DNA of 64,000 bases from CAVWTN01 sp963757945 (GCA_963757945.1 CAVWTN010000002.1:372001-436000), one strand, 5' to 3'; positions 35,821 to 44,640 are shown, counted from the stretch's first letter. Notes: generated by a model not told the origin, from the sequence alone. A program made the numbers and translations.

Positions 35821-36550
35821 TGACGTCGAAGCCCTATGGGACGAAATGCGGGAAGGCGTCGACCCGGGACGCGATCACGTGATCGCGCACCTGCGGCGCT
35901 GCACGACCTGCCAAGAGCTCTACCGCGAGTTCGAGGGCGTTGCCTACTGCCTCTCGTGCCTGCCGCGCGTCGAACCCTCCGAAGATCTCGTTCCTCGGAT
36001 CAAGGATCACATCCGGATCATGCGCGGGCGTCTGCAGCGCGCGGCGGTCCCGGATGAGATCGGCCGCATTCCCTCGCCGCTGGGCGATCTTTACGTCGCA
36101 TGGCGTTCGGACGCGATCACGTATTTGGGCATCGATCGAGGCGAAGAGTTCAACGTCATGCGGGAACGCGTCGAACGCCGCCTGCGGCGCCCCGTGCATG
36201 CCGCCGACGTTCCCAGCTGGTTGATTCACGCGGTCGCACGCTTCTTCGCGACCTGGTCGGTCGATCAGTCGCGCGTGGACATTTCGTCGCTGACGAACTT
36301 CGAACAAGCGGCGCTGCGCAAAGCGGCGCAGATTCCGCCCGGGGAGACGCGTTCGTACAGCTGGGTTGCACGAGAGATCGGCAAGCCTCTCGCGGCGCGC
36401 GCCGTCGGACAGGCGATGGCTCGCAATCCCGTCGCGTTGTTGTATCCGTGCCACCGTGTCGTCGACGCGAGCGGCGCTTTGCACAATTACGGATACGGGC
36501 TCGAGCTCAAGGCGCGTATTTTGGAGATGGAAGGCTATCGCAAGGTCTGA
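35810..36550 (+). CDS. Zinc anti-sigma domain fused to O6-alkylguanine-DNA alkyltransferase
   Basis: 246 residues. Residues 1-45 form a ZAS-type anti-sigma domain: Cys3 and then His27-x3-Cys31-x2-Cys34, the HxxxCxxC zinc motif that clamps ECF sigma factors. Residues about 80-246 are a complete MGMT: the N-terminal strand IPSPLGDLYVAW, then IPPGETRSYSWVAREIG, the arginine-finger segment AARAVGQAMARNP and the acceptor Cys214 in YPCHRV (codon 36449-36451). MGMT accepts alkyl groups irreversibly, so the sigma clamp could be switched by DNA alkylation, as Ada is. The gene starts inside the sigma gene's last codons. Confidence 0.9.
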   Translation: MRCSDVEALWDEMREGVDPGRDHVIAHLRRCTTCQELYREFEGVAYCLSCLPRVEPSEDLVPRIKDHIRIMRGRLQRAAVPDEIGRIPSPLGDLYVAWRSDAITYLGIDRGEEFNVMRERVERRLRRPVHAADVPSWLIHAVARFFATWSVDQSRVDISSLTNFEQAALRKAAQIPPGETRSYSWVAREIGKPLAARAVGQAMARNPVALLYPCHRVVDASGALHNYGYGLELKARILEMEGYRKV

Positions 36551-36633
36551 ACGCGCGACCGGCGAAACCGCCCCCCCATACGACGTCCGCGGTCCCTTCA
36601 GAGAACGAAAGAACGAAGGTTAACAGACGGACC

Positions 36634-36719
36634 AAAGGGAGGTGATCATCGTTAGTTACGAAGGCCATCAACGCAGTTCGACCACGATGATTGGAGGTGC
36701 GTGGGGCTAACCCGCGCAC
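36634..36719 (+). ncRNA. Candidate small structured RNA or micro-ORF leader
   Basis: It begins with AAAGGGAGGTGATC (36634-36647), complementary to the 16S 3' end. Two stems follow: ATCATCGT/ACGATGAT (36645-36652 with 36684-36691) and a 9-bp stem with one GU pair (36697-36705 with 36711-36719). A 22-codon frame, GTG 36642 to TAA 36710 (ending MIGGAWG), overlaps it. An intrinsic terminator follows, so this is a discrete transcript end. RNA or peptide cannot be decided by eye. From the terminator to 36971 nothing else is seen. Confidence 0.5.
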
Positions 36720-36735
36720 GATAAACCACCCCTCT

Positions 36736-36760
36736 GCCGGCCGCGCGCCGGCTTTTTTTT
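36736..36760 (+). terminator. Intrinsic terminator after the ECF locus
   Basis: GCCGGC, loop CGCGC, GCCGGC, then T8. It closes the sigma/anti-sigma operon and the small structured transcript. Confidence 0.88.
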
Positions 36761-36971
36761 GCTTGCTCCCCGGGCGCGGGACGAACGCACCTTTCGCTCG
36801 AATGACCTCCGGTGTGACCCGCGGGTTGTATGAGGATGGCGCGGCAGGCCGCTCCTCGAAGATCTCGCTCGACCGCACCTCCGCGCGGCGGCGGACGGGC
36901 GGCACCTCGCCCGCCTCGTTGAGACGGGCTGGGCATTCGCCTGCATCCAACTCTCTTTCGAGGATCTCACG

Positions 36972-39056
36972 CTGAGCCAGGATAGAACCGAATCGCGCGA
37001 AACGGGCGGCGCGACACCGACGGACGATCCGCGGGTCCACGCGCTACCCGATATTCACGGGCACCCTAAAGGCGAGCATCGCCCTTATCTAGAGGAGCGG
37101 CCGATCCCTTATTCGGCGCGGATGCTCTTCCTGTGGTTCTTCCACGCTTGCCGGCGCGGGTCGCCGCGATTCATGATGGTCTCCGACCACATCAACTATC
37201 TCACGTTCGAAGATCCGGCGGCCGTGAATCTGGTGCGCCGCGCGCTCAAACTGGCGCAGGCCGGCGATCTATACGGCGCGGCGGAGACGGCCGGCGTCGA
37301 GATCACCCATGCCGCCGTCGTCTCGGAAGGTCTGCGCCGGGGGATGCGCTATTCCATCGGCGCCGAGGTCGACAACGATCCGCGCAGCCGTCCGGACGCG
37401 CAAAATATCGTCGATGCGATGAAGCCGGACGGCGTGATCCGCTCCGTGCACTTTCTCCCGATCTCGCATCCGGAGCACGGCGAAGGCTGGCTCTGGCCGT
37501 TCGACAACCCGGAATTCACGTCGCTGTACGACGTGGTCGGGGTCGAGCGAACCTGGGAGCTCTACATCGAGACGCTCGTCGCCTCGCTCGACGCGCCGGC
37601 GCAGATCCTCGGCCATTTCTACGTGCCCGCGAAGTTCGGACATTGGCCGGACCAAGAGAAACTCGAGGCCTACGAGGATCGTATCATCGAACTCTGCCGC
37701 GAACGTGAGATCGCGATCGAACTCAACGCGCGCGCCTTTTACCGCGATCAGAACGAAGAGCAGCACCGCCGCTATCGCGAAGCGAACCTGCGTTTGCTCA
37801 AGAAGGCGAAGGCTGCTGGGGTCCTCGTCGCCGTCGGCTCCGACGCGCACAGCCCGCGCGACCAGGGCCGCGCCTTCGAGATCGTGCTCGAGATGCTCGA
37901 CGAGGCGGAGATCAACGAACTCGCCTTCCCGATCGGCGGCCGCCTCGCTCGCGTGGCCTTGCGCGCGAGCAAAGAGTTGCTCGAACAGCGTCGCGCCGTC
38001 GCTCCGGTCGCGGTGGGCAGCAGCATCTCCGGCCTCGGCCGGGCCGAACTCGCGGCGCGCGGCGTTGCGCTCCCGCCTGAGAACGAAGCATCCGACCGCA
38101 GTGAAAGCGCCGCTCGTGCGAAGCAAAAGCGGGCCGCGGCAGCGGCGCTCGCCGACGCGGCGGAACCCTCGGTGAAGGCCCCGCGGCGCGCGAAGGCGCA
38201 CGCTGCGGAAGCCCCGGAGCCCGTTGCAGGCCAAGCGGAAGAGGGCGCCGCCGAGGCGCCGGCCGCGAAGCCGAAAGCTCGCGCGAGCGCACGCCGCAAG
38301 GCGGCCGCCGAAGCCGTTCCGGCCGCCGAGGCCGCCGCATCCGCCGTCGAAGCCGAGCCGGCGGCCACGGCCCTCGCAGAGCCGCCGGCAGCGCAAGCGC
38401 CGGCCGAACCTGCGGCCGCGCCGGCTGCGCCCGCATCTGAAAAGAAGCCCGGCCGCGCGAAACCGGCCGCTCAGAAGGCCGCCGCTCCGAAAACGCCCGC
38501 TCCGGCGCCGGCTTCGAAAACGCCGGTTCCGAAGGCAGCCGCTTCGAAGGCGCCCGCCGTGAAGACGCCGGCTTCGAAAACGCCCGCCCCGAAAACGCCC
38601 GCTCCGAAAGCGGCGGCGAAACCGGTTGCGAAAAAGCCGCCCTCGAAAGTGGCCGCAACTCCCGTGAAGGCTGCCGCCAAAGCGGCGAAGCCGGCCGTGA
38701 AGAAGGCGCCTGCCAAGGCGGCCGCGGCGTCGCGCGCCGCCGTCAAGAGCAAAGCGAAACCGGCGGCACGCACCGCCGCAAAAGCCGCTCCCGCGCAGGC
38801 CGCAAAAACCGCGGCAGCCGCGGCCGCAAAGAAACCGGTCGCGCCGAAGAAGGCTGCCGCCGCGCCGGCGCGCGCGAAAGCTGCCTCGAAAGCCCGTAAG
38901 CCCGCAGCGAAAGCCGTCAAGCCCGCGTCGAAAGCCGCAGCGAAGGCGCCCGCAAAACCGGCCTCAAAGCCGGCCGCCAAGGCCGCCTCCAAGACCGCTA
39001 AAGCGAAGCCGAAGGCAAAAACTTCTTCCAGCAAGGCAACTCGCAAGCGCCGCTGA
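36972..39056 (+). CDS. PHP-domain phosphoesterase with histone-H1-like tail, probable CTG start
   Basis: About 694 residues. Metal motifs of a PHP domain: HGH at 29-31 (PDIHGHPKGEH), VSDHINYL, IGAEVD, ILGHFYVPAKFGH and GSDAHSP. The first ATG (37122) would drop the HGH motif, and no ATG, GTG or TTG occurs in frame between the stop at 36831 and 37122. CTG 36972 has GAGGA seven bases upstream and is the best start. From about residue 376 the protein becomes a 320-residue Ala/Lys/Pro tail (KTPAPKTPAPK, KPASKPAAKAASK) like histone H1 or AlgP, ending RKRR. PHP enzymes hydrolyse phosphoesters; the tail would bind DNA or RNA. Confidence 0.85.
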   Translation: MSQDRTESRETGGATPTDDPRVHALPDIHGHPKGEHRPYLEERPIPYSARMLFLWFFHACRRGSPRFMMVSDHINYLTFEDPAAVNLVRRALKLAQAGDLYGAAETAGVEITHAAVVSEGLRRGMRYSIGAEVDNDPRSRPDAQNIVDAMKPDGVIRSVHFLPISHPEHGEGWLWPFDNPEFTSLYDVVGVERTWELYIETLVASLDAPAQILGHFYVPAKFGHWPDQEKLEAYEDRIIELCREREIAIELNARAFYRDQNEEQHRRYREANLRLLKKAKAAGVLVAVGSDAHSPRDQGRAFEIVLEMLDEAEINELAFPIGGRLARVALRASKELLEQRRAVAPVAVGSSISGLGRAELAARGVALPPENEASDRSESAARAKQKRAAAAALADAAEPSVKAPRRAKAHAAEAPEPVAGQAEEGAAEAPAAKPKARASARRKAAAEAVPAAEAAASAVEAEPAATALAEPPAAQAPAEPAAAPAAPASEKKPGRAKPAAQKAAAPKTPAPAPASKTPVPKAAASKAPAVKTPASKTPAPKTPAPKAAAKPVAKKPPSKVAATPVKAAAKAAKPAVKKAPAKAAAASRAAVKSKAKPAARTAAKAAPAQAAKTAAAAAAKKPVAPKKAAAAPARAKAASKARKPAAKAVKPASKAAAKAPAKPASKPAAKAASKTAKAKPKAKTSSSKATRKRR

Positions 39057-39094
39057 AGTTGCACCACTTCGCTTAGTCTCCGGGAGGTCGCCGC

Positions 39095-41110
39095 ATGGCG
39101 CAGATCGATCGCCGCCGTAATGTTGCATTCGTCGGACCGCATCACAGCGGGAAGACGTCACTCGTCGAGGCGGTGCTCGCCTATTGCGGCGCGATTCCCC
39201 GCCGCGGCTCGGTCGGCGACGGCACCTCGACCACCGATCACGAGCCGGAGTGCATCGATCGCGCGCAATCCACGAGCGCCGGTTTCGCGCACGCCGAGAC
39301 CTCCGCGATCGACCTCACGCTGATCGATTGCCCCGGCTTCGTCGATTTCATCGACGAAACCAGGCTCGCGCTGCTCGCGGCGGACGCCGCGGTCGTCGTC
39401 ATCGAAGCGGACCCGACGAAGGTGAAACAGACGCGCGCGCTCGTTGAATTCCTGGATCAGCGCAAGATGCCGCATTGCTTTTTCGTCAACAAGCTCGACC
39501 GGCCGGGCAGCGATTTCCGCGGGACCGTCGCCGCCTTGAGCGAGGCGTTCGGCAATCGCGTCGTCGCGGAGCATCTCCCGCTCGGCGAAGGCGAGGCATT
39601 CCGCGGTTACATCGATCTCGCCGAGCAGCATGCCTTCGTCGTCGAGCGCGGGAAGGCGCGCGAGATCTCCGTCGAGCCCGAACTTGCCGGTACCGTCCAA
39701 GAGGCTCGCACGAAGCTCCTCGAAGCGCTCGGCGATTTCGACGATCACCTGCTCGAGGAATTGCTCGAAGGGATCGAGCCGCCGCTCGATGAGATCCGGC
39801 GCGACCTGCACGACGAGACCGTCAACGATTTGCTCGTGCCGGTCCTCGTGGGATCCGCATTGACCGACATCGGCGTCAGCGCGCTGCTCGAAGTGATCGA
39901 ACGCCAATTCCCCGCGCCCACCGGCGATGCTTCGGCGCCGCTCGTCGCGCAGGTCTGCAAGACCACGATCCATCCGCAGTCCGGCAAGCTCTCGATCGTG
40001 CGCGTTCACGCCGGAACGCTGACGGCGGACGCCACGCTCGTCGACCGCACGCGCGAGAACCTGCGCGTCCGCGCCGCCGGCCTGTACCGCCTGCAGGGAA
40101 AAAAGCAGGAGCCGATCGTGACCGCGGGCCCGGGCGACGTCGTTGCGATCGCGCGCCTCGAGGGCGTGACGACCGGCGCGACGCTCACGACGAACGGCAA
40201 CGCGGTCGAGCCGCTGCCCGCACCGAGCGTTTCGTTGCCGCTGTACGCCGTCGCCGTGCGGCCGAAAGAACGTCTTGACGACGCAAAACTCTCACAGGTT
40301 CTCGCGCGGATGTGCGAGGAGGACCCCGCGATCGCCGTCGCGCGCGCTGAATTCACGAACGAACTTCAGCTGCTCGGGGCGGGCGAGGTCCACGTCGCGA
40401 CGACGGCGCAACGGATCGCTCGCAAGTACCACCTTGCCTTGGACCTGAACCCGCCGACGATCGCCTATCGCGAGACGATCGCGCAAGGGACCGAATCGCA
40501 CGCGCGCTACAAGCACCAAACGGGCGGCCACGGCCAATTCGCCGACGTGACGTTACGCATCGAACCGCGCGAGCGCGGACACGGCGTCACGTTCTCGGAG
40601 CAGATCGTCGGCGGCGTCGTTCCTCGCAACTTCTTCCCGGCCGTCGAAAAAGGCGTTCGCGAGGCGCTCCTGCACGGACCGATCGCCAAGCGCCCCGTCG
40701 TCGACTTGCACGTGACGCTGATCGACGGCGCGTTCCACAGCGTCGATTCGAGCGAAGCCGCGTTCAAGACCGCCGCCGGGCTCGCGATTCGCGAGGGCCT
40801 CGCGCGTTGCGCGCCGCTCCTGCTCGAGCCGATCCTGCGGGTCGAGGCCGATATCCCCGAAGAGTACGCCGCCGCCGTCTTGGGCGGACTCAGCGCAAAG
40901 CGTGCGCAGGTGCTCGCGTTCGAGCCGTGTGAACCGCGCGGCTTCCGCCGCGTGATCGCGCACGTTCCCCAGGCCGAGCTCGTGAACTACATCAGCGAGC
41001 TCCGCACGGCGACGGCCGGCCTAGGCACCTATCGCTGGCAGCACGAACGCTTCGACATCGCGCCGCCGAAAGTCGCCGAGTCGCTGCGCGAGGCCGTTGC
41101 TGCAGGCTAA
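39095..41110 (+). CDS. Elongation factor G-like GTPase (FusA2 type)
   Basis: 671 residues, SD GGGAGG about 11 bases upstream of the ATG. G1 GPHHSGKTS, G3 LIDCPGFVDF, G4 NKLDRP, then EF-G domains II-V with QTGGHGQFADV and the C-terminal ALLEPILRVE-like LLLEPILRVEADIPEEY. It is shorter than EF-G (about 700) and has a divergent P-loop (HHSG), as in the EF-G-like/FusA2 paralogues of unclear function, sometimes linked to ribosome recycling or stress. No ribosomal genes are adjacent. Confidence 0.9.
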   Translation: MAQIDRRRNVAFVGPHHSGKTSLVEAVLAYCGAIPRRGSVGDGTSTTDHEPECIDRAQSTSAGFAHAETSAIDLTLIDCPGFVDFIDETRLALLAADAAVVVIEADPTKVKQTRALVEFLDQRKMPHCFFVNKLDRPGSDFRGTVAALSEAFGNRVVAEHLPLGEGEAFRGYIDLAEQHAFVVERGKAREISVEPELAGTVQEARTKLLEALGDFDDHLLEELLEGIEPPLDEIRRDLHDETVNDLLVPVLVGSALTDIGVSALLEVIERQFPAPTGDASAPLVAQVCKTTIHPQSGKLSIVRVHAGTLTADATLVDRTRENLRVRAAGLYRLQGKKQEPIVTAGPGDVVAIARLEGVTTGATLTTNGNAVEPLPAPSVSLPLYAVAVRPKERLDDAKLSQVLARMCEEDPAIAVARAEFTNELQLLGAGEVHVATTAQRIARKYHLALDLNPPTIAYRETIAQGTESHARYKHQTGGHGQFADVTLRIEPRERGHGVTFSEQIVGGVVPRNFFPAVEKGVREALLHGPIAKRPVVDLHVTLIDGAFHSVDSSEAAFKTAAGLAIREGLARCAPLLLEPILRVEADIPEEYAAAVLGGLSAKRAQVLAFEPCEPRGFRRVIAHVPQAELVNYISELRTATAGLGTYRWQHERFDIAPPKVAESLREAVAAG

Positions 41111-41177
41111 GCGCACGCCGACGGGGGTCGCCCGTGGCTGCAAGCCGAACAAGAGCCCGTTCCGAACAGGGGGGCTT

Positions 41178-42827
41178 TTGCTTTTTCGTCGCATCCTCGC
41201 GCCGTTCGCGGCGGCGCTCGTGCTGGCGGCGTGCACGAAGGTTTCAACCGAGCCCGCGCAAACGGCCGCGAGCGCGGAGGCACGCCATCAGTGGTCGCAG
41301 GCCGGAGTGCTGCGCATCGGCATCTTGCTCACGCCGAACCAGCTCAACCCGATCCTGACGGAGAATACGACGGAGAGCATGCTCGCCGGGCTCGCGTTCG
41401 ATTTGCTCGTCGAAGCCGACGAGAAAGGGAACCCGGTCCCGCGCCTGGCCACGGAAGTGCCGTCGCTCCAGAACGGCGGCATCAGCCGCGACGGCCTGAC
41501 GATCACCTACCACTTGCGCAAGGACGTCAAGTGGCACGACGGCGCCCCGTTCACGAGCGCGGACGTCAAGTACAGCCAAGAGCAGCTGATGAACCCCAAG
41601 AACAACATCATCTCGCGCACCGGCTACGAATTGGTCCGCAGCGTCGATACGCCCGATCCGGCGACCGTCGTCTTCCATCTCAAAGAGAAGTTCGTCCCCT
41701 TCGTGAACACGGTGTTCGCCGAGAGCGACAATCCGTTTCGCATCATCCCCAAGCATCTGCTCGCGAAATACCCGGACCTCAACCAAGTCGCGTTCAACTC
41801 CGCACCGGTCGGAACGGGTGCGTTCAAATTCGTCTCCTGGAAGCGCGGCGAGCGGCTCGAGTATGCGGCGAACGACGCCTACTTCATGGGCAAGCCGCAT
41901 CTGCGCCGGATCATCGTGAGGATCATCCCCGACGAGAACACGCTCGTGACCGCGTTGCGCACGCACGATATCGATTGGCTGTTCGAGGCGACGCCGAACA
42001 CGTACAAAGAACTCAAGACGATCCCCGACGTGCGAAACATCCTCGTCGACAACAATCAGTATTACAGTTTGCTGTTCAACCTCAAGGCGCCGCTGCTCGG
42101 AGACGTACGCGTCCGCAAGGCGATCGCCTATGCGCTCGATAAGACCGCGCTCGTCAACGACAATACCTTCGGCTCGGCTTCGGTCGCGACCGAAGACCTG
42201 CCCACATACATGTGGGCCTACGAACCCGATGTCACCCGCTACGAGCGCGACACCGCCAAAGCCAAGGCGCTCCTCGCCCAAGCCGGCTGGAAGCCGGGCC
42301 AGGACGGAACCTTGACCCGCGACGGCAAGAGGCTTTCGCTCGTGATGACGTATAACCAAGGCTCGGCAACGAGCAAACAAGTCAACGTTCAGATTCAGGC
42401 GGCGCTGCACGACATCGGCGTCGAAATCGAGGCCAAGCCCTACCTCGGATCGCTGCTGTTCGCGTCGTACGGCGCGGGCGGCATCTTGCAAACGGGCAAG
42501 TTCGACCTCAACCTCTCCGGCTGGATCGCCGGGGTCGACCCCGACGATTCATCCCAGTTCATGTGCAAGTTCATTCCGCCGGCAGGCAACAACTACACCC
42601 GGGAGTGTTCGAAAGAGATGGACGCGGCGCAAGACGAGGCGCTGGGCACCTTCGATCAGGCTAAGCGTAAGGCCGCCTATTCGAAGATCCAGAGAATCCT
42701 CGCAGACGATATGCCGCAAGACTTCCTCTGGTGGCCGCGCCAGATTCAATCGATCAATCCCGACTTCAAAGGCTTCTCGCCGAACCCGGTGACGGAGTCA
42801 TGGAACGCGTATCTGTGGGACATTTAG
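41178..42827 (+). CDS. ABC transporter substrate-binding lipoprotein, peptide/nickel type
   Basis: 549 residues from the TTG at 41178; SD-like AGGGGGG ends about four bases before it. FRRILAPFAAALVLAAC gives a lipobox at Cys. The rest is a family 5 (DppA/OppA) binding protein: LRIGILLTPNQLNPI, ITYHLRKDVKWHDGAPFTSADV, VRKAIAYALDK and the C-terminal FLWWPRQIQSINPDF. It would capture peptides or similar ligands outside the inner membrane. No permease or ATPase is adjacent. A hairpin with a T-rich tail (41149-41180) overlaps its start, so expression may be attenuated. Confidence 0.88.
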   Translation: MLFRRILAPFAAALVLAACTKVSTEPAQTAASAEARHQWSQAGVLRIGILLTPNQLNPILTENTTESMLAGLAFDLLVEADEKGNPVPRLATEVPSLQNGGISRDGLTITYHLRKDVKWHDGAPFTSADVKYSQEQLMNPKNNIISRTGYELVRSVDTPDPATVVFHLKEKFVPFVNTVFAESDNPFRIIPKHLLAKYPDLNQVAFNSAPVGTGAFKFVSWKRGERLEYAANDAYFMGKPHLRRIIVRIIPDENTLVTALRTHDIDWLFEATPNTYKELKTIPDVRNILVDNNQYYSLLFNLKAPLLGDVRVRKAIAYALDKTALVNDNTFGSASVATEDLPTYMWAYEPDVTRYERDTAKAKALLAQAGWKPGQDGTLTRDGKRLSLVMTYNQGSATSKQVNVQIQAALHDIGVEIEAKPYLGSLLFASYGAGGILQTGKFDLNLSGWIAGVDPDDSSQFMCKFIPPAGNNYTRECSKEMDAAQDEALGTFDQAKRKAAYSKIQRILADDMPQDFLWWPRQIQSINPDFKGFSPNPVTESWNAYLWDI

Positions 42828-43369
42828 AACCCGAAGGCTCGCCGATCGGCCGCATCCCCGAGATCAAGTGGCTCGTCAGCACGATCGTTGAACGCGCGTT
42901 GACGCGCGGCGAATACCTGCTCTCCGGCGGCGTCCGCAGCGATTACTACATCGACAAGTTCAAGCTGTTCGCCGACCCTTCGGTGCTGCGCCGCATCGTG
43001 CGGCTCTTTTCGCCGATCGTCGCCGAGACGGCACCGGATTTGATCGCCGGCACGGAGATCGGCGGCGTCATCTTGGCGACCGCGCTCTCGCAGATGACGA
43101 ACATCCCGATGATCGTCGTGCGCAAAGCGCCGAAAGCATTCGGCGCGTTCGCCGACGAGTACGTCGAGGGCCCGTACCGCGAGGGCCAGCGCGTGCTCTT
43201 GCTCGAGGACGTCGTCACGAGCGGCCGGGAGGTCCTGGCAGCCAAAGAGCGTCTCGAATCGCTCAAGCTCGAGGTCGTCGTGTGGGCCGTGATCAACCGC
43301 GGGCTCGCGCCCGTGAAGTCGATCGTGCAGTTCTCGCTCCCCCGCAGCGACGCGAAGACCGAGAACTAG
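42800..43369 (+). CDS. pyrE: Orotate phosphoribosyltransferase
   Basis: 189 residues from the ATG at 42800, 28 bases inside the previous gene; a GTG at 42815 is an alternative. The PRPP loop VLLLEDVVTSGREVLAA, the orotate region SGGVRSDYYIDKFKLF and GTEIGGVILATALS define OPRTase. It makes OMP from orotate and PRPP in pyrimidine synthesis. Other pyr genes are not in the window. Confidence 0.92.
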   Translation: MERVSVGHLEPEGSPIGRIPEIKWLVSTIVERALTRGEYLLSGGVRSDYYIDKFKLFADPSVLRRIVRLFSPIVAETAPDLIAGTEIGGVILATALSQMTNIPMIVVRKAPKAFGAFADEYVEGPYREGQRVLLLEDVVTSGREVLAAKERLESLKLEVVVWAVINRGLAPVKSIVQFSLPRSDAKTEN

Positions 43370-43384
43370 CGCCCTTCGAGGGGC

Positions 43385-44188
43385 TCAGTCGATGCGATAG
43401 GCCTGGTGGTCGTCGGCGATCTCGAGTTCGCCTTCGTAGACCTCGCGAACGGCGGCCGCCAAAGCGCCCGGGGTCGACTCGTGCGGATAGTGCGTGAGCA
43501 CCAAACGCCGGATTCCGGCCTCGCGCGCCATCAGCGCCCCCTCGCGGGCCGTGAGATGGCCGCGTTCGCCGGTCTGCTCGGAGCTTTCGCTGAAGAGCGT
43601 CGCCTCGCAGAGGAACAGCCCGGCGTCGCGCGCGAGCGCGACGAGCGAGGGCGTCGGGGCCGTGTCCGCGGAGTAGACCACGCTCGCGCCGCCGACTTCG
43701 TAACGGCAGGCGAACGTCGGGACGTAATGTCGCGTCGGAGCAAAGCGCAACAGGGCCGGTCCGAGCGCGAGCACGCTCGCCGGGTCGTAGGCCCCGATCA
43801 CGAACGTCTCATCGAAGAAGTCGCCGCCCGGCTCGCGGGAGAGCGCGGCCGAGATCGCACGCAAGACCGTCTCGCCGCCCGGGGGCAGATAGAGCGGGAT
43901 CCGCCGCGCGTTCGTCCGGGGACCGTACTTGAGCGCATAGCGCAGCGGGATCAAATCCAAGAAGTGATCGGCATGCATGTGGCTGATCACGATCGCATCG
44001 ATCTCTTCGGGGCGAACATAAGTTTGAGCGTTCGCGAGCGCGCCGGTCCCAAAATCGAGCACGACGCGGTGTCCCTCGGCCTCGAGCAAATACGAACTGC
44101 AAGCTCGGCCCGGCCGCGGAATGGCGCAACTCGAACCAAGGACCGTGGCTCGCAGCGTCTGGGTCGATGCCCGAGTGCGGGCCTTCAT
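43385..44188 (-). CDS. MBL-fold hydrolase, RNase Z/AtsA-like
   Basis: 267 residues from the ATG at 44186-44188 (ATGA with the peroxiredoxin gene). TVLGSSCAIPRPGRACSSYLL, the metal motif ISHMHADHFLDL, YSADTAPTPS and LTHYPHE match the RNase Z-like/arylsulfatase branch of the MBL fold. The RNase Z exosite arm is absent, so tRNA 3' processing is not assured. The stop lies in a degenerate copy of the dispersed repeat. Confidence 0.88.
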   Translation of the reverse strand: MKARTRASTQTLRATVLGSSCAIPRPGRACSSYLLEAEGHRVVLDFGTGALANAQTYVRPEEIDAIVISHMHADHFLDLIPLRYALKYGPRTNARRIPLYLPPGGETVLRAISAALSREPGGDFFDETFVIGAYDPASVLALGPALLRFAPTRHYVPTFACRYEVGGASVVYSADTAPTPSLVALARDAGLFLCEATLFSESSEQTGERGHLTAREGALMAREAGIRRLVLTHYPHESTPGALAAAVREVYEGELEIADDHQAYRID

Positions 44189-44640
44189 TTGAGTTTGGAC
44201 AGCACGTCCTCCGCGTGCCCGTCGACGCTGACCTTGGGCCAAACGTGGGCGATCTTCCCCGTGGCATCGATCAAGAACGTCGCGCGTTGCACGCCTAGCG
44301 ATTTCTTACCGTACATGTTCTTTTCGACGATCACCCCGAACGCGTTGCAGAGTTCCGATCCAACGTCGGCAAGCAGCGGGAACGGGATGCCATGTTTCTC
44401 CTTGAACTTCTGGTGCGAGGCGACCGAATCGCGGCTCACGCCGATGACCTCGGCTCCCTTCTTCTTGAAGGTCGCGTAGAGGTCGGCGAATTGCGTCGCC
44501 TCGTTGGTACAGCCCGGGGTGTCGTCCTTCGGGTAGAAATAGAGCACGAAAGGGTTGCCGATCAGAGCCGTGGTCGTAACCAAGGTTCCGCTATCGTCCG
44601 CAAGCTTCACGGCCGGGAGGGCTGCACCTACGTCCAACAT
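44185..44640 (-). CDS. bcp: Peroxiredoxin, Bcp/PrxQ family
   Basis: 151 residues from the ATG at 44638-44640. FYPKDDTPGCTNEATQF holds the peroxidatic Cys; the usual second Cys five residues later is Thr, so resolution must use another Cys (candidate in SELCNAFG) or an outside thiol. It reduces peroxides in the cytoplasm. It is coupled to the MBL gene and divergent from a methyltransferase. A TATACT box (44644-44649 on the complement) could be its -10 element, but it lies only four bases before the start codon. Confidence 0.92.
   Translation of the reverse strand: MLDVGAALPAVKLADDSGTLVTTTALIGNPFVLYFYPKDDTPGCTNEATQFADLYATFKKKGAEVIGVSRDSVASHQKFKEKHGIPFPLLADVGSELCNAFGVIVEKNMYGKKSLGVQRATFLIDATGKIAHVWPKVSVDGHAEDVLSKLK

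Noticed and set aside
36660..36690. GTTCGA string that resembles a tRNA T-loop
   Set aside because: No acceptor, D or anticodon arm can be folded around it.
37122..37124. ATG as the start of the PHP gene
   Set aside because: It would remove the conserved HGH metal motif, which is in frame upstream.
38500..39050. Short tandem repeats that could suggest a CRISPR or minisatellite
   Set aside because: They are in-frame codon repeats of the Lys/Ala/Pro tail of the PHP protein; no spacers.
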